Translations under genes and position numbers: made by a program
Source of the DNA: Cylindrotheca closterium
Taxonomy: Eukaryota > Bacillariophyta > Bacillariophyceae > Bacillariales > Bacillariaceae
Length of the DNA: 64,000 nt
Assembly: GCA_933822405.4 (NCBI GenBank)
Contig: CAKOGP040001792.1
Location: 186,001 to 250,000 of the forward strand
Direction: 5' to 3'
Shown: positions 62,140 through 64,000 of the stretch, one piece after another
Numbering within the stretch: the first letter of the stretch is position 1
How the letters are laid out: each line of letters starts with the position of its first letter
The notes under the pieces: generated by a model
The model's database searches: none
The model's input: the letters and a program-made list of their open reading frames with translations, nothing else
What the model was told of the DNA's origin: nothing

Positions 62140-64000
62140 TTATAGTGCAATTAACCCTGCCATCTGATACTGCGAACCACTTTTGAAGGCTGTTGTTTCG
62201 TGTAGAAGAAAAGGATATCGTTAGTCCATTTTGTCGAGAAGAAAACAGAAACGTCAAAGCCTTGCAAAATAAACTTACTCTCCACCTCTTGTTGCCCCGT
62301 TGGTTTCGGCTGTTTTTGCTGTTCTTCTCTTGCTGCTTGCGACTTGCTGGCACCCAAGGAACTTGCCGCAGTTCGCATATCAATACTGGAATCATCTTTG
62401 AGAGTGGTGTTTTTAGAATTTCTTCGTTTCTTCATCTTCATATAGACCACACTGGTTGCGAGTAGTACAACACAAGCCCCAAAGGCAATGATAATAATGG
62501 CCAGGTCCGAAGTCACTTTTTCTTTTGTTTGGAAGGAGGATAGATTCCCATTGGCAGCCGCCAAGGAGAGTGGATGCACACAAAAGTCTTCCGTTCCGTC
62601 GCCCATAAAATCAGCGTGTCCACTGCATCCAGGAATCTTGTCCATGCCCAGTTTGCGTTGGTAACACAGTAGACTACCTTGACAATCGGAATCCTTGTCG
62701 CAATCCGCTTGACAGACTTGGAGGCCATTCAGTCCATTGCCAACTACTTCCAGCTCGGTAAAACTAGCCGTGGGCAAAATACAATAGTCCTCGTCGCCAT
62801 CTCCCAGTTGATCCGGGTTTCCGCGACATCCCGGGACCATGTTGGATCCTCTGGCACGTTGGTAACAGACTAGGTTTCCCTGACAATCATCGTTGGAATC
62901 GCAATCCGCCTGACAGACAGACAATCCAGTGACATTGTTGTTGCCTGTTACTTCCAAAGCCGGCAAGATGCAAAAGTCTTCCCCGGAGTCTCCAATCAAG
63001 TCGGCATTGCCACTGCAACCGGGTACTTCTCGGGAACCTTCGCTTCGTACGTGGCAAATCAGTCCATCTTGGCATTGGGCGTCCGAGTCGCAGTCTGCCT
63101 CGCAGAGTCCCAAACTTCCGAGACCGTTGCTCACCATGGATAATTCAGGATATTGGCCTGTTGGTTCGAGCGTGGGCGCATTTGTAGGTAACTTGGTGGG
63201 AGATTGGGTGGGACTTGTAGGTAACTTGGTGGGCGATTGGGTGGGACCCTTTGTGATTTTCGCAGTGGGTATGAGTGTTGGAGTAAGAGTAGGCACTTTG
63301 GTGGGCCCAACCGTCGGTTTGCGAGTGGGAAGGCCTGTGGGCTTGCCCGTTCCTGCCACAGTGGGAGCCGCGGTAATGAGGACATCCGGTTCAGGGCAGA
63401 CAAATTCGTTATCCGAATAATCAAAGGCAGTCCATCCCAATCTTGGTCTGTGTCCTTCTGGAACGACTAGAGAACGACCACCTCCTGGTGAAAAGGCAAA
63501 GGTCTCCACCTGGGTGAACCCAGTAGGAGAGTCCCACAATCGGCAATACTTACTGCCGGCATTGGGTGCCGCCAAGGCGTCCGCGACAGAGGTTCCGGGG
63601 CATCTCAAAAAGAGAGTGGAATTTTGGGTTGTTGCCAGTCCAATCAAGGTACCATCAAAACTCATTTCGCCACCACGCCATGTGTTGCCCATTAGCTAAA
63701 GGTCAAGTTTGTTTTCATTGGTGAATGAAGCATAGATTGCGTTAGTTGGACTCGTTCTTGGTATTGATTATTGTTTCAGTTGATGTTGTTGCTTACCTGT
63801 CCGTCCGTGACAAGAGTCCATCTTCCCGATGCATCTGGAACTCCATCCCAGTCATAATGTCCCACCGCAAAGGGAGAATAATGACCCTTTTGACCCATTG
63901 GGGGCCAAGCTGAAGGTGGGATCTTCAAGAGTCTTGTGAACTGATAATAGGCCTGCCACCCTCGATCAAACTTGGTTACAAAGTAAACGTCACCAACCGC
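62140..64000 (-). CDS. Cysteine-rich single-pass membrane protein (5' end beyond window)
   Basis: Partial: exons 64000-63797 (incomplete at the right edge), 63695-62279 and 62189-62140 give 556 visible residues. The upstream part (VTKFDRGWQAYYQFTRLL, YDWDGVPDASGRWTLV, MSFDGTLIGLA) looks like a propeller-type extracellular domain. A Pro/Thr linker of PT.xPT repeats follows, then three repeats of about 57 residues, each with six Cys in the pattern CxxDCDxxxxCQxxLxCxxR...VPGCxGxxD..GDxxEDFC. A TM helix (LAIIIIAFGACVVLLATSVV) and a short cytosolic tail end the protein. The last exon is inferred from GTAAGT and ACAACAG sites; without splicing the frame would end at 62151. I know this Cys repeat from many diatom proteins but not its function. 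Confidence 0.8.

Noticed and set aside
1..64000. tRNA or rRNA genes
   Set aside because: No tRNA-like box A/box B pair with a foldable cloverleaf and no rRNA-like block was noticed in the intergenic regions. A tRNAscan-SE/Infernal run would be decisive.

Overview
This window is eukaryotic nuclear DNA, very probably from a pennate diatom. A Seminavis-like genome is my best guess, but that is inference. The evidence is: 28 well-supported protein genes on both strands, in no operon order; many short introns (about 64-183 nt) with GTAAGT-type donors; at least five proteins whose N-terminus is a signal peptide followed by an ASAF-like motif with Phe at the cleavage site, the bipartite plastid address of algae with red-derived complex plastids; and diatom-typical families (RING-H2 with a VVxEEDL-like block, LRR protein with a WPxVLxKAN tail, SGNH-type type II membrane protein, PSxxPS-linker WSC protein). 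I found no rRNA, tRNA, CRISPR array or intact transposon. One 10-N assembly gap lies at 56503-56512.

Layout from left to right. 1-9.6 kb: tandem-BTB protein, DUF1826 protein, plastid RsmD-like rRNA methyltransferase, M18 aspartyl aminopeptidase, plastid RlmL-like RNA methyltransferase. 9.9-21.7 kb: coiled-coil kinase with a heptad minisatellite, HAT/TPR-like proline-rich protein, plastid membrane protein ending in an orphan cathepsin-propeptide (I29) domain, quinone oxidoreductase, FMN-dependent 2-hydroxyacid oxidase, thylakoid-lumen-targeted SDR. 21.7-28.1 kb: a 1.5-kb gene-poor stretch, an ORAI-like four-TM protein, a 12-exon SGNH-hydrolase-like membrane protein. 28.5-38.5 kb: acidic repeat protein, two tandem protein kinases differing by one intron, and a large half-ABC transporter with a polyproline N-terminus and degenerate ATPase motifs. 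38.7-55.9 kb: DUF707-like glycosyltransferase, LRR protein, USP deubiquitinase, RING-H2 ligase, a degenerate repeat tract, PX-TM-EDR2_C protein, thylakoid protein, sulfotransferase-like protein, plastid protein. 55.9-64 kb: gene-poor DNA with the gap, a modular WSC-domain membrane protein, and a cysteine-rich single-pass membrane protein running off the right edge.

The genes share no single pathway. Recurring themes are plastid RNA modification (4.6-9.6 kb), plastid/thylakoid proteins of unknown role (14.9-17.3, 20.5-21.7, 51.1-52.1, 55.1-55.9 kb), ubiquitin handling (42-46 kb) and membrane/cell-surface proteins (23-28, 34-40, 52-55, 58-64 kb). Intergenic DNA is marked by GTAC-rich palindromic tracts. 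Exon joins were deduced from splice motifs, reading phase and family conservation; every multi-exon model adds up to an intact frame, but none has transcript support here.
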